This document shows positions 46,206 through 54,396 of a stretch of 64,000 nt of DNA, one piece after another. Below the pieces are notes generated by a model. It was not told the origin of the DNA, searched no databases, and saw only the letters and a program-made list of their open reading frames with translations. The translations under genes and the position numbers were made by a program. Position 1 is the stretch's first letter. Each line of letters opens with the position of its first letter. The stretch covers positions 512,560 through 576,559 of the forward strand of contig JABSOY010000005.1 in assembly GCA_013215385.1 (NCBI GenBank), in the 5' to 3' direction. Source of the DNA: Colwellia sp. (GTDB lineage: Bacteria; Pseudomonadota; Gammaproteobacteria; Enterobacterales; Alteromonadaceae).

Positions 46206-47735
46206 ATGTTTGAATTACATGCCAGTAAAGTTTCCAATCTAAAGAATGATGTTCTTTCAGGTTTTACCGTCGCTTTGGCGCTAGTGCCTGAAGCGGTTGC
46301 TTTTGCCTTTGTTGCGGGTGTTGATCCTCTCGTTGGTTTATACGCCGCCTTTATGGTGGGTTTAATTACCTCTATTTTTGGTGGTCGCCCGGGAATGATT
46401 TCTGGAGCTACTGGCGCTATGGCGGTCGTGATGGTGAGTTTAGTTGCTCGTCACGGAATAGAATACTTATTCGCTACTGTGGTATTAACCGGTTTGCTGC
46501 AAATCTTAGCCGGAGTCTTTAAACTCGGAAAATTTATCCGCTTAGTACCACATCCCGTAATGCTCGGTTTTGTAAATGGCTTAGCCATTGTAATTTTCTT
46601 AGCACAATTAGGACAGTTTAAATTTACTAATGAAGCGGGTGAGCTAGAGTGGATGCAAGGTACACCGCTTTATACCATGCTAGGGTTAATTCTATTAACT
46701 ATGGCAATTATTCATTTTTTCCCTAAGTTAACTAAAGCGGTACCTTCGACTCTTGTCGCCATTGTTGTTGTCTCATTTTTAGTGTTTGGTATTAACCTTG
46801 ATACTAAGCTGGTTGGTGATATTGCTTCTATTTCCGGTGGTTTACCAACTTTTAGTATTCCAAGTGTCCCTTTTGATTTGAACACTTTACAAATTATATT
46901 GCCATTTGCAATAGTGTTAGCTGGAATTGGTTTGATTGAGTCGTTATTAACATTAACGCTTATTGATGAATTAACCGGCACACGTGGCCGTGGTAATAAA
47001 GAATGTATTGCCCAAGGTGCTGCCAATACTGCTTGTGGATTTTTTGGTGCTATGGGTGGGTGTGCCATGATTGGTCAGTCTATGATCAATGTAAACTCGG
47101 GTGGGCGAGGTCGAGCCTCAGGTATTACTGCGGCATTGGCCTTACTTGGCTTTATATTATTTGCTTCAGGGTTAATTGAACAAATTCCATTAGCAGCTCT
47201 CGTTGGCGTGATGTTTATCGTGGTTATTGGTACCTTTGAATGGTCAAGTTTCCGTATCTTGAAAAAGGTTCCTAAAGCAGATGCTTTTGTCATTATTCTT
47301 GTTTCAGGTATTACTGTTTATAAGGATTTAGCCGTCGCTGTTGTAGTTGGTGTGATTGTTTCAGCATTAGTTTTTGCTTGGGAACACGCAAAACACGTTA
47401 TTGTGAATCGCTCAACTGATGCTGACGGTTCAACTGTTTACGATGTAACAGGGCCATTATTTTTTGGTTCTATTGCAAACTTTTTAGAGCAGTTCGATAT
47501 GGACCAAGACAGTAATGATGTCATCGTTGAATTTAAAAACTCGCGTGTTGTTGACCATTCAGCCATTGAGGCGATTGATACATTAGCTGAGCGTTATTTA
47601 TCACGCGGTAAAACCATGCATTTAAGACACTTAAGTCAGGAATGTACGCAATTACTCACTAAAGCTGGTAGTTTAGTTGAAATAAATGTAATTGAAGACC
47701 CAGATTATCATATTGTTACGGATAAATTAGCGTAA
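46206..47735 (+). CDS. SulP-family inorganic anion transporter with STAS domain
   Basis: 509 residues. About twelve to fourteen membrane helices (SLC26/Sul[21 protein letters not shown]) and a C-terminal STAS domain (~415-500; [30 protein letters not shown]). Members carry sulfate, bicarbonate or dicarboxylates; the [17 protein letters not shown] motif fits the subgroup including bicarbonate transporters. The substrate cannot be set from sequence. GAGAG precedes the start; a branched terminator follows. Confidence 0.9.
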   Translation: MFELHASKVSNLKNDVLSGFTVALALVPEAVAFAFVAGVDPLVGLYAAFMVGLITSIFGGRPGMISGATGAMAVVMVSLVARHGIEYLFATVVLTGLLQILAGVFKLGKFIRLVPHPVMLGFVNGLAIVIFLAQLGQFKFTNEAGELEWMQGTPLYTMLGLILLTMAIIHFFPKLTKAVPSTLVAIVVVSFLVFGINLDTKLVGDIASISGGLPTFSIPSVPFDLNTLQIILPFAIVLAGIGLIESLLTLTLIDELTGTRGRGNKECIAQGAANTACGFFGAMGGCAMIGQSMINVNSGGRGRASGITAALALLGFILFASGLIEQIPLAALVGVMFIVVIGTFEWSSFRILKKVPKADAFVIILVSGITVYKDLAVAVVVGVIVSALVFAWEHAKHVIVNRSTDADGSTVYDVTGPLFFGSIANFLEQFDMDQDSNDVIVEFKNSRVVDHSAIEAIDTLAERYLSRGKTMHLRHLSQECTQLLTKAGSLVEINVIEDPDYHIVTDKLA

Positions 47736-47743
47736 ACAATTAT

Positions 47744-47808
47744 GAGCCGATACCCGTTACTATTCAAAGTGCGGGTATATACGTTATGATTAACGTATAG
47801 GCTCTTTT
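47744..47808 (+). terminator. Three-way-junction terminator
   Basis: Outer stem GAGCC (47744-47748) / GGCTC (47800-47804) encloses two hairpins: ATACCCG/CGGGTAT (47750-47756, 47772-47778) and ATACGTTA/TAACGTAT (47779-47786, 47791-47798, loop TGAT). TTTT follows. It ends 19 bases before the DUF1289 start, so it may also act as a leader element for that gene. Confidence 0.75.
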
Positions 47809-47827
47809 AATTTGGCTTAAGGTTTAT

Positions 47828-48133
47828 ATGCAATTAGAGTTTTTTGATGTTCCTAGCCCCTGTGTTGGCATTTGTCAGTCTGACGAAAAAGGTAACTGCC
47901 TTGGTTGTTATCGCTCGCGTGAAGAACGACAAGGGTGGATACACTTAACGACAGACGACAAGCAAAAAGTGATCAAGCGCTGTCTTCAGCGTAAAAAACG
48001 CAAAAATGCAGTGCCAAAAATTAAAATCAGTGAAACACCGATAGCAGAGCTGCAACCTTCATTACTTGCCCCAGCAGAAAAAAACAAACTCAAGACGTCA
48101 AACGATCTTGATTTTGGTGATTTTGAACTCTAA
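47828..48133 (+). CDS. DUF1289 protein
   Basis: 101 residues. N-terminal PSPCVGICQSDEKGNCLGCYR is the four-cysteine signature of DUF1289, likely binding zinc or an iron-sulfur cluster. The rest is basic (KRCLQRKKRKN) with a low-complexity tail. The function of the family is unknown. It starts immediately after a branched terminator, giving a very short leader. Confidence 0.88.
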   Translation: MQLEFFDVPSPCVGICQSDEKGNCLGCYRSREERQGWIHLTTDDKQKVIKRCLQRKKRKNAVPKIKISETPIAELQPSLLAPAEKNKLKTSNDLDFGDFEL

Positions 48134-48401
48134 TCCATAGCTAAAGTTCAGCAATTTATTTTACTCAGATAAAATCATCAGGCACCATTTGCAGCGCTAA
48201 ACTTACATTTATAAATAAAAACTATTTAATAAAATGGTTTAACAACAAAGATGCCATAACTTTTATGTCATCTACACAACCATTCAACGTAAATGTATTG
48301 CCATTGAACGTAATTTTTTAGCGTTAACTTGCTGTCTTGTCTAATTCATTTTAAGGTGACTTAACTCCTTAAATAATAAGAACCTGCACAGGAAGCATTT
48401 C
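48134..48401. other. Promoter region of the amidohydrolase pair
   Basis: 268 bases of AT-rich DNA before the lipoprotein amidohydrolase. No ORF, repeat or strong hairpin was found. AGGAAG lies directly upstream of the next start codon. Confidence 0.4.
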
Positions 48402-49826
48402 ATGCCTATTAAGCAAAATATTGCCCCAACGTTGATAGCAGTTGGTGTATCGATAGCGTTATCTGGCTGTTTACAGTCAGAGCCACAAGACCCAAAAGTT
48501 AGCATCAATAAAAACCCTTATCCGAGTACTTATCAACCACTTCCCAAAGAAACGACATTAATCAAAAATACTACCGTATTAATTGGTAATGGTGAGCGCC
48601 TTGATAATGCAGATGTTCTTATGGTTGATGGGAAGATATCTCAAGTAGGGAAAAGTTTATCTGCGGTTGGTGCTGTTGAAATCGATGGCACAGGTAAATG
48701 GGTTACCCCTGGTGTTATTGATGTGCATTCACATTTAGGTGTTTACCCAAGTCCGTCTGCTGAATCTCATTCTGATGGCAATGAAATGACGTCACCTAAT
48801 ACTTCAGAGGTTTGGTCTGAACACAGTGTTTGGCCACAAGATCCTGGTTTTAATGCAGCTCGTGCTGGCGGTGTAACCACACTACAAATTTTACCAGGCT
48901 CTGCCAATTTATTTGGCGGTCGTGGTGTAACATTACGCAATGTATCAAGCCATACTATGCAAGGCATGAAATTTCCAGCAGCGCCTTACGGTTTGAAAAT
49001 GGCATGTGGCGAAAACCCTAAACGTGTCTACGGTAGCCGTAAAGTTTTACCATCAACCCGAATGGGTAATATGGCGGGTTACCGTATGGCTTGGGCAGAA
49101 GCTACAGAATATAAAACTGCTTGGGAAAAATATGATCGTGATTATGCGGCAGGAAAAAACCCATTAGCACCGGCACGCGATCTAGAGCTTGATACACTTA
49201 AAGGTGTACTTGATGGCGACATTTTAATTCATAATCATTGTTACAAAGCCGAAGAAATGGCGATGATGATTGATCTTGGTAAAGAATTTAACTACAAGTC
49301 AGGTACCTTTCATCACGCGATTGAAGGCTATAAAATTGCCGACTTATTAGCAGATAATGGTAACTGTGCTGCAATGTGGCCAGACTGGTGGGGTTTTAAA
49401 ATGGAAGCCTATGACATGATCCAAGAGAATGTTGCCGTAGTTAATGCGGTTAAAAATTCATGTGCGATTGTTCATTCAGACTCAAGCAGTACCATACAAC
49501 GTTTAAATCAAGAAGCCGGGAAAGTAATGTTCCGTGCTAATGAAAATGGCTTTGCCTTAAAACCTGCCCAAGCCATTCGTTGGATCACTTTAAATGCGGC
49601 TAAATCTCTGGGAATTGACGATAAAACCGGTAGTTTGGAAAGCGGTAAAAATGCCGACCTAGTGTTGTGGAATCAAAGCCCATTTAGCGTGTACGCACAA
49701 GCTGAACAAGTGTTTATTGATGGCGCGAAAGTATACGACAGATTTGATGAAAAATACCAAGCTAAAAGTGACTTTATGTTAGGGCAAGCGGCTGTACCTG
49801 CTTCAACCATAAAGGGAGGAGAGTAA
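48402..49826 (+). CDS. Lipoprotein amidohydrolase (metal-dependent)
   Basis: 474 residues. The signal sequence ends in the lipobox ALSGC (Cys22), so the enzyme is envelope-anchored. Imidazolonepropionase-like amidohydrolase fold: metal motif DVHSHLG with H109 and H111, HNHCYKAEEM, FHHAIEGYKIADLL and a terminal Asp in VHSDSSSTIQ. It would hydrolyse an amide or dipeptide-like bond in the periplasm; the substrate is unknown. The next gene begins 2 bases later and encodes a related protein without the ligands. Confidence 0.88.
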   Translation: MPIKQNIAPTLIAVGVSIALSGCLQSEPQDPKVSINKNPYPSTYQPLPKETTLIKNTTVLIGNGERLDNADVLMVDGKISQVGKSLSAVGAVEIDGTGKWVTPGVIDVHSHLGVYPSPSAESHSDGNEMTSPNTSEVWSEHSVWPQDPGFNAARAGGVTTLQILPGSANLFGGRGVTLRNVSSHTMQGMKFPAAPYGLKMACGENPKRVYGSRKVLPSTRMGNMAGYRMAWAEATEYKTAWEKYDRDYAAGKNPLAPARDLELDTLKGVLDGDILIHNHCYKAEEMAMMIDLGKEFNYKSGTFHHAIEGYKIADLLADNGNCAAMWPDWWGFKMEAYDMIQENVAVVNAVKNSCAIVHSDSSSTIQRLNQEAGKVMFRANENGFALKPAQAIRWITLNAAKSLGIDDKTGSLESGKNADLVLWNQSPFSVYAQAEQVFIDGAKVYDRFDEKYQAKSDFMLGQAAVPASTIKGGE

Positions 49827-49828
49827 TC

Positions 49829-51124
49829 ATGAAAAATATCAAACTATTTAAGGCCTCTTTAGTAGCACTTGCCTTATCAGCCGTAAGCAATGTCTATGCT
49901 GAAAGCTTAGCTATTACCAATGCTACTGTGCATACCGTTACTGAACAGGGAGTGTTAACTAATGCAACAATCGTTATTGATAACGGAACAATTATCGCAA
50001 TTAACCCTGAAAAAGTGGTTGCTGACGTAACTTTTGATGCTATGGGGAAAATATTAACTCCGGGTTTAATTGGTTCTATGAATTCATTAGGACTAGTGGA
50101 AGTGGGGGCTGTATCAAGAACGCGTGACGCAAGAGATAAAAAAGCCGATATTACCTTTGATGCTTCAATTGCCTTTAACCCACGTTCTACCGTTGTTCCG
50201 TATACCCGAAAAGGCGGCATTACCAGTAATGTTACTGTACCAGGTGGCGGCGATAGCATGTTCAAAGGACAAACCTTTGTTGCTGATTTATCAGGTGAAT
50301 TTGACAGTGTTTATATTAAAGAAAATGCCGTTATTATTGATTTAGGAGCTAAAAGCAGTGGCTCGCGCGCATTGAATCTACAAAAATTACGTTACAAGCT
50401 TGAAGATGCACAAAAAGCTTTAAAGAAGGCAGCTGAAGAAGAACAGAAAGCGAAAAAAGATAAAAAAGATAAAAAAGATGAAAAAGCAGATGACAAGAAA
50501 AAGTCACCTAAAGAGCCAAAACGTGATGAGAAAATTATCAATGCGCTATTAGCCGGTGACAAACCGTTAATTGCCTATGCTGACCGTGCTACCGACTTGC
50601 TTGAGTTATTGAAACTTAAAGCTGAATTTAATCTTGATTTAGTGATTGCCGGCGGTGCAGATGCTATTTTGATCAGTGACCAATTAGCAAAAGCTGAAGT
50701 ACCAATTATTTTTGGTGCTTTAGATAACTTGCCGAGCAGCTTTGATTCATTGCATTCTTCATTGAAAAATACCGCGAAATTAACCCAAGCGGGGATCACT
50801 GTTGCTTTAGCTATAAACGATGCGCATAATTTATACCAACTACGTTTTGAAGCCGGTAATGCCGTTGCAAATGGCTTAACTAAAGCCCAAGCTTTAGCTT
50901 CAGTGACCGCCAATGTTGCTGATATTTTTAATATTGATGCCGGGCGAATCGCGGTAGGTAAAAGGGCTGATTTAGTACTATGGAGCGCGGATCCGTTCGA
51001 GCTTAGTTCTAAAGTTGACAAAATGTGGATTAACGGCAAAGAGCATACCACGCAAAGTCGTCATGACGAGTTACGTAAACGTTATACAACAGACAGTGAA
51101 TTACCAAGAGGTTACACGAAGTAA
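49829..51124 (+). CDS. Amidohydrolase-like protein lacking metal ligands (probable pseudoenzyme)
   Basis: 431 residues with signal peptide (FKASLVALALSAVSNVYA). The fold is kept: TPGLIGSMNSLGLVEVG aligns with the TPGxIDxHxH segment, and the C-terminal NPDIFNI...GKRADLVLWSADPFEL matches. All the expected metal His/Asp are replaced (GSMNS for DxHxH; LIAYADRATD; LAIND). A Lys/Asp/Glu-rich insertion (residues ~190-233) is unusual. GGAGGAGAG overlaps the previous gene's end. It probably forms a heterodimer with the active partner, stabilising or regulating it (inference). Confidence 0.86.
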   Translation: MKNIKLFKASLVALALSAVSNVYAESLAITNATVHTVTEQGVLTNATIVIDNGTIIAINPEKVVADVTFDAMGKILTPGLIGSMNSLGLVEVGAVSRTRDARDKKADITFDASIAFNPRSTVVPYTRKGGITSNVTVPGGGDSMFKGQTFVADLSGEFDSVYIKENAVIIDLGAKSSGSRALNLQKLRYKLEDAQKALKKAAEEEQKAKKDKKDKKDEKADDKKKSPKEPKRDEKIINALLAGDKPLIAYADRATDLLELLKLKAEFNLDLVIAGGADAILISDQLAKAEVPIIFGALDNLPSSFDSLHSSLKNTAKLTQAGITVALAINDAHNLYQLRFEAGNAVANGLTKAQALASVTANVADIFNIDAGRIAVGKRADLVLWSADPFELSSKVDKMWINGKEHTTQSRHDELRKRYTTDSELPRGYTK

Positions 51125-51164
51125 TTGATAACACTCTTGTAGCGCGTTTTTACAGCGTTAACTT

Positions 51165-51199
51165 AAAGCACTAAACAAGTATTTGTTTAGTGCTTTTTT
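51165..51199 (+). terminator. Terminator of the amidohydrolase operon
   Basis: Perfect 14-bp stem AAAGCACTAAACAA (51165-51178) / TTGTTTAGTGCTTT (51183-51196) with loop GTAT and T-run to 51199. The dispersed repeat starts two bases later. Confidence 0.93.
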
Positions 51200-51200
51200 A

Positions 51201-51680
51201 TGTTCAGGATGAACGGTATGTTACGGTGCCATGGATGGCAAAGAGTGACGAATGTTCAGGATGAACGGTATGTTACGGTGCCATGGATGGCAAAGAGTGA
51301 CGAATGTTCAGGCCTTTCTCAGACATCCTGTCTTTCAAGGCATTAGTGCGTCCATGCACGTCGATGAACGGTATAACGCGGTGGCATGGCCATTCCTAGG
51401 CATCCATGCCTTCATGGCATTAACACTTCCTTGTGTGTCATGCCAATGAACGTATATGTTCAGGCCTTTCTCAGACATCCTGTCTTTCAAGGCATTGGTG
51501 CGTCCATGCACGTCAACGGTCAGCTTTTTGTTCCATACAAAAGCTAAGTACCTACTCCATGTAGGCAATGTCACGGTGCCATGGCCATTCCTAGGCATCC
51601 ATGCCCTTCATGGCATTAGTACTTCCTTGTACGTCGATGGTCAGTTTTTTTGTTCCAGACAAAAGCTTAGCACCTACGAC
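51201..51680. repeat. Modular dispersed-repeat cluster
   Basis: Two identical tandem 52-base units (51201-51252, 51253-51304) begin TGTTCAGGATGAACGG and end GACGAA. Two longer mosaic copies follow (from 51305 and from 51455), in which modules are inserted: one starts CCTTTCTCAGACATCCTG, one CCATTCCTAGGCATCCATG, and one carries the CCTACTCCATGTAGG inverted repeat. The same family is at 1221-1374. It has no credible coding function; the translated ORFs across it are artefacts of the repeat. It directly precedes the mutarotase gene. Confidence 0.85.
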
Positions 51681-51782
51681 TTCACTGGCTGCAAAAGTAA
51701 GATGAATACTTTTAAGCTTTCAAACAAACGAAGCTTGTCTTATTATGCTTTTTTATTTTTCTACTATATCGCTGGGAATGTG

Positions 51783-52658
51783 ATGTCAAAAATAATTGTT
51801 GAAAACGAATTTGGTCATATTAAGCAAGTATCATTGCATGAACAGGTATCCGTGCTAGAAATAAAACATAAAACCTGTACTGCCAAAATTAGTTTATATG
51901 GTGGGCAAGTACTTGCGTGGCAACCTGAACATCAACAATCAGTATTTTGGTTAAGTGATGACGCGGTATTTAAAGAAGGCACAGCAATACGTGGCGGCAT
52001 TCCCTTGTGCTGGCCATGGTTTGGCCCTTATAAAGCAGTTAATGGCGAAACAGCGGGTAATCATGGCTTTGCTCGACAAAAACAATGGACACTTGATGAC
52101 ATTAATATTAATCAAGACAATGTTTGTGTGACGTTATCACTCACGGGAGAAAACGAGCATCCACTTTGGCCACATCGATACCAATTAAAACAAGAATTTA
52201 TTTTCTCAGCGCAGTTTGAGCAAAAACTGTTTATCAGTAATTTATCATCTAAAAGCTTTGAGTACTCTGCGGCATTACATAGTTACTTTGCGGTAAGTTC
52301 TCCAGAAAACACCAAGGTCAGCCCGTTAGCTGAGGATTCTTATGACGACAAAGTAACCGGTAAAGATCGACAACGTTCAACGTTAGATAACTGCGTAGGT
52401 GTTATCGATCGTATTTACCACAGCGATAAAACGTGTTTCATTGAAGATGAACAATGGCATCGCACCATTAAAGTATCATCAATAAATTGCCAGCAGTGGG
52501 TCTTGTGGAATCCAGGTATTGATATTGCCCAAGGTATGAGCGATGTTCACTGTGGCGCAGAAAACGAATTTGTTTGTTTAGAAGCCGCGAATACTGATAA
52601 TCAAAGTGTTAAAGCGGGTGAAACAGTCATGATAGGGCAGAAAATTTCATTAGCGTAG
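51783..52658 (+). CDS. D-hexose-6-phosphate mutarotase (YeaD-like aldose 1-epimerase family)
   Basis: 291 residues from ATG 51783, with GGGA 6 bases upstream. The longer frame from 51456 is repeat DNA and is not used. Galactose-mutarotase fold: KISLYGGQVLAWQP, AIRGGIPLCWPWFGP, GNHGFARQKQW and LHSYFAVSS. It interconverts alpha and beta anomers of hexose-6-phosphates. Length matches YeaD. Monocistronic; the repeats lie immediately upstream, so its promoter must be within or between them. Confidence 0.92.
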   Translation: MSKIIVENEFGHIKQVSLHEQVSVLEIKHKTCTAKISLYGGQVLAWQPEHQQSVFWLSDDAVFKEGTAIRGGIPLCWPWFGPYKAVNGETAGNHGFARQKQWTLDDININQDNVCVTLSLTGENEHPLWPHRYQLKQEFIFSAQFEQKLFISNLSSKSFEYSAALHSYFAVSSPENTKVSPLAEDSYDDKVTGKDRQRSTLDNCVGVIDRIYHSDKTCFIEDEQWHRTIKVSSINCQQWVLWNPGIDIAQGMSDVHCGAENEFVCLEAANTDNQSVKAGETVMIGQKISLA

Positions 52659-52697
52659 ATAAGTTTATTTTTATACTTAAGTTATAAAAATAAAAAG

Positions 52698-53399
52698 TTA
52701 ATTAATACGTAAGTGTTTATTCAATAACATTTGAGTAAACGCTGTTTTTAAATAAAAGCCGCGTGGTAGCGTTTGAAAGGGTTGACCATGGCGATTAAAT
52801 GCCTGTGTTTTAGCTTGGCTATTTGCCGCCTTTGGACGTAGCTGCAATACTTGCCCGTGCTTACCTGAAATATTTTCAACGTTGCCTAACACAATCATAT
52901 CCGTCAGCTCTTGCCAATCTAAAGCTAATAATTGTTCTTCTTCGGGGGAAGGTGACCAAATAAATGGGGTGCCAACGATGCGTTCACCAATGGGGATATG
53001 GCGTTCAGATACTACTGGTACCCATAAAACTCTGGCCATCTTATTGCGTATATGACTCGTTTGCCAACTCGCCCCGACTAAGCCTGTTAATGGGGCAACA
53101 CAGACAAAAGTAGTTTCTAGTGGTTTGCCTTGTGCATTAATCGGCAGTGATTTTAATTCGATACCTAAATGAGGAAAATCAGGCTCAGGCTTGGAGCCAG
53201 CACTTGCTCCTAAAATTTGTTCTAATAAAAGTCCTATCCAGCCTTTTTCTCTCGTTAAACTTGTTGGCACTACTACGCCAACTTGTGCGGCTATTTCAGC
53301 TAAAGTCATGCCTGCAAGTGTCTGAGCACGTTGTAATAATTCACTTTCGTTTTTTGGGATATTAATTTTTATAAGGAAACTCGATGATCCACTCAGCAA
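52698..53399 (-). CDS. mutH: DNA mismatch repair endonuclease MutH
   Basis: 233 residues (E. coli 229). Nicks the unmethylated GATC strand when activated by MutL. Catalytic PD-(D/E)xK residues lie in [15 protein letters not shown] (D, E, K). [19 protein letters not shown] and [10 protein letters not shown] match MutH. It starts with TTG 53399 (no ATG available). It is divergent from rppH. A dam methylase and MutL must be elsewhere. Confidence 0.95.
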   Translation of the reverse strand: MLSGSSSFLIKINIPKNESELLQRAQTLAGMTLAEIAAQVGVVVPTSLTREKGWIGLLLEQILGASAGSKPEPDFPHLGIELKSLPINAQGKPLETTFVCVAPLTGLVGASWQTSHIRNKMARVLWVPVVSERHIPIGERIVGTPFIWSPSPEEEQLLALDWQELTDMIVLGNVENISGKHGQVLQLRPKAANSQAKTQAFNRHGQPFQTLPRGFYLKTAFTQMLLNKHLRIN

Positions 53400-53533
53400 T
53401 AATAAGTGAGTATAAGGTTTCTAAAGCTATCTCGCTATTGCCAAACCCGAAAATAAAAAATTATTTATTTGCTCGCAAGCGCAGATTATGGAAGAATCAG
53501 GTCATATTATATGAAAATTTGTTGGGAATTCCT

Positions 53534-54040
53534 TTGATAGATGCCGAAGGCTATCGAGCCAATGTCGGCATAGTAATAATCAATGACAGGGGACAAGTAT
53601 TTTGGGCTAGGCGTTTTGGTCAGCATTCATGGCAATACCCACAAGGTGGAGTTGATGAGGGTGAAACAGCAGAAGAGACCATGTACCGAGAATTGCACGA
53701 AGAAGTGGGATTAAAACCGGAACATGTGAAAATTGTTGCTTCGACCAAACACTGGTTAAGATATAAATTACCAAAACGTTTAATAAGACATGAAAGCAAA
53801 CCTGTTTGTATTGGGCAAAAACAGAAATGGTTTTTACTCAAATTAACCGCGCAAGAATCTGCGGTTGATTTACTTAACTCTGATCACCCTGAATTTGATG
53901 ATTGGCGTTGGGTAAGTTACTGGTATCCAGTGCGACAAGTGGTGTCTTTTAAGCGTGAAGTTTACCGAAAAGTGATGAAGGAATTTGCCCAAGCGTCAAT
54001 GCCTTCTTATCGCCCAAACCATCGTAAACGTCGCGGTTGA
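53534..54040 (+). CDS. rppH: RNA pyrophosphohydrolase RppH
   Basis: 168 residues from TTG 53534, where the sequence becomes the standard [15 protein letters not shown] start and GGGA lies 6 bases upstream. The frame is open back to 53384, but that extension has no family counterpart. Nudix box [35 protein letters not shown]. It removes pyrophosphate from the 5' end of mRNAs, starting decay. It is normally cotranscribed with ptsP; here a MITE separates them. Confidence 0.94.
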   Translation: MIDAEGYRANVGIVIINDRGQVFWARRFGQHSWQYPQGGVDEGETAEETMYRELHEEVGLKPEHVKIVASTKHWLRYKLPKRLIRHESKPVCIGQKQKWFLLKLTAQESAVDLLNSDHPEFDDWRWVSYWYPVRQVVSFKREVYRKVMKEFAQASMPSYRPNHRKRRG

Positions 54041-54080
54041 TTATTATTATGTAGCGTCACTTTTGACTTTGAACATAAGT

Positions 54081-54344
54081 ATACCCATCACACATCAAGG
54101 TGCAGTTTCAGAGCTAAGCTAGGAAATTAGGTCAAGGCGCGATACGCAGATAATGGTTGTTCCCTTATCAAGTATCACAACGCTGAACTCATATTCTAGC
54201 TTACCTCCTTACGGGCAAGGCGGTAAAGGGTCATCTATGGCGTTATTGATTTAGACAATAGAGTAACTATTCTCTTCAATCAATGCCTTGTAGCAGACCC
54301 TTTATCGACTTGCTGAAATCTACATCTTGAAGTGTGATGGGTAT
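54081..54344. mobile_element. MITE-like inverted-repeat element between rppH and ptsP
   Basis: 264 bases. The ends are imperfect inverted repeats of about 31 bases: ATACCCATCACAC at the left and its complement GTGTGATGGGTAT at the right, each continuing with TCAAG/CTTGA and TTTCAG/CTGAAA. An inner inverted repeat (CGGTAAAGGGTC near 54211 against GACCCTTTATCG near 54300) makes a long foldback. No ORF. No clear target-site duplication is seen. A non-autonomous element of this type is plausible. Confidence 0.85.
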
Positions 54345-54396
54345 CTAACCTATAAGAATAGCTTGCTTGCAAGCTATTTTCATTTTGAGGTACTCC

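Noticed and set aside
51335..51598. Minus-strand 87-codon ORF across the repeat cluster
   Set aside because: Its sequence is a translation of repeat modules (the MPRNGH segment recurs within it), there is no ribosome-binding site, and copies shift with the repeat.
51201..51680. CRISPR array
   Set aside because: Repeats are directly adjacent or nested with shared modules, with no unique spacers of regular length and no cas genes.
51456..51782. N-terminal extension of the mutarotase ORF
   Set aside because: It is repeat DNA; the family start and a Shine-Dalgarno occur at 51783.
53384..53533. N-terminal extension of RppH
   Set aside because: No counterpart in the family; TTG 53534 with GGGA upstream gives the standard protein.
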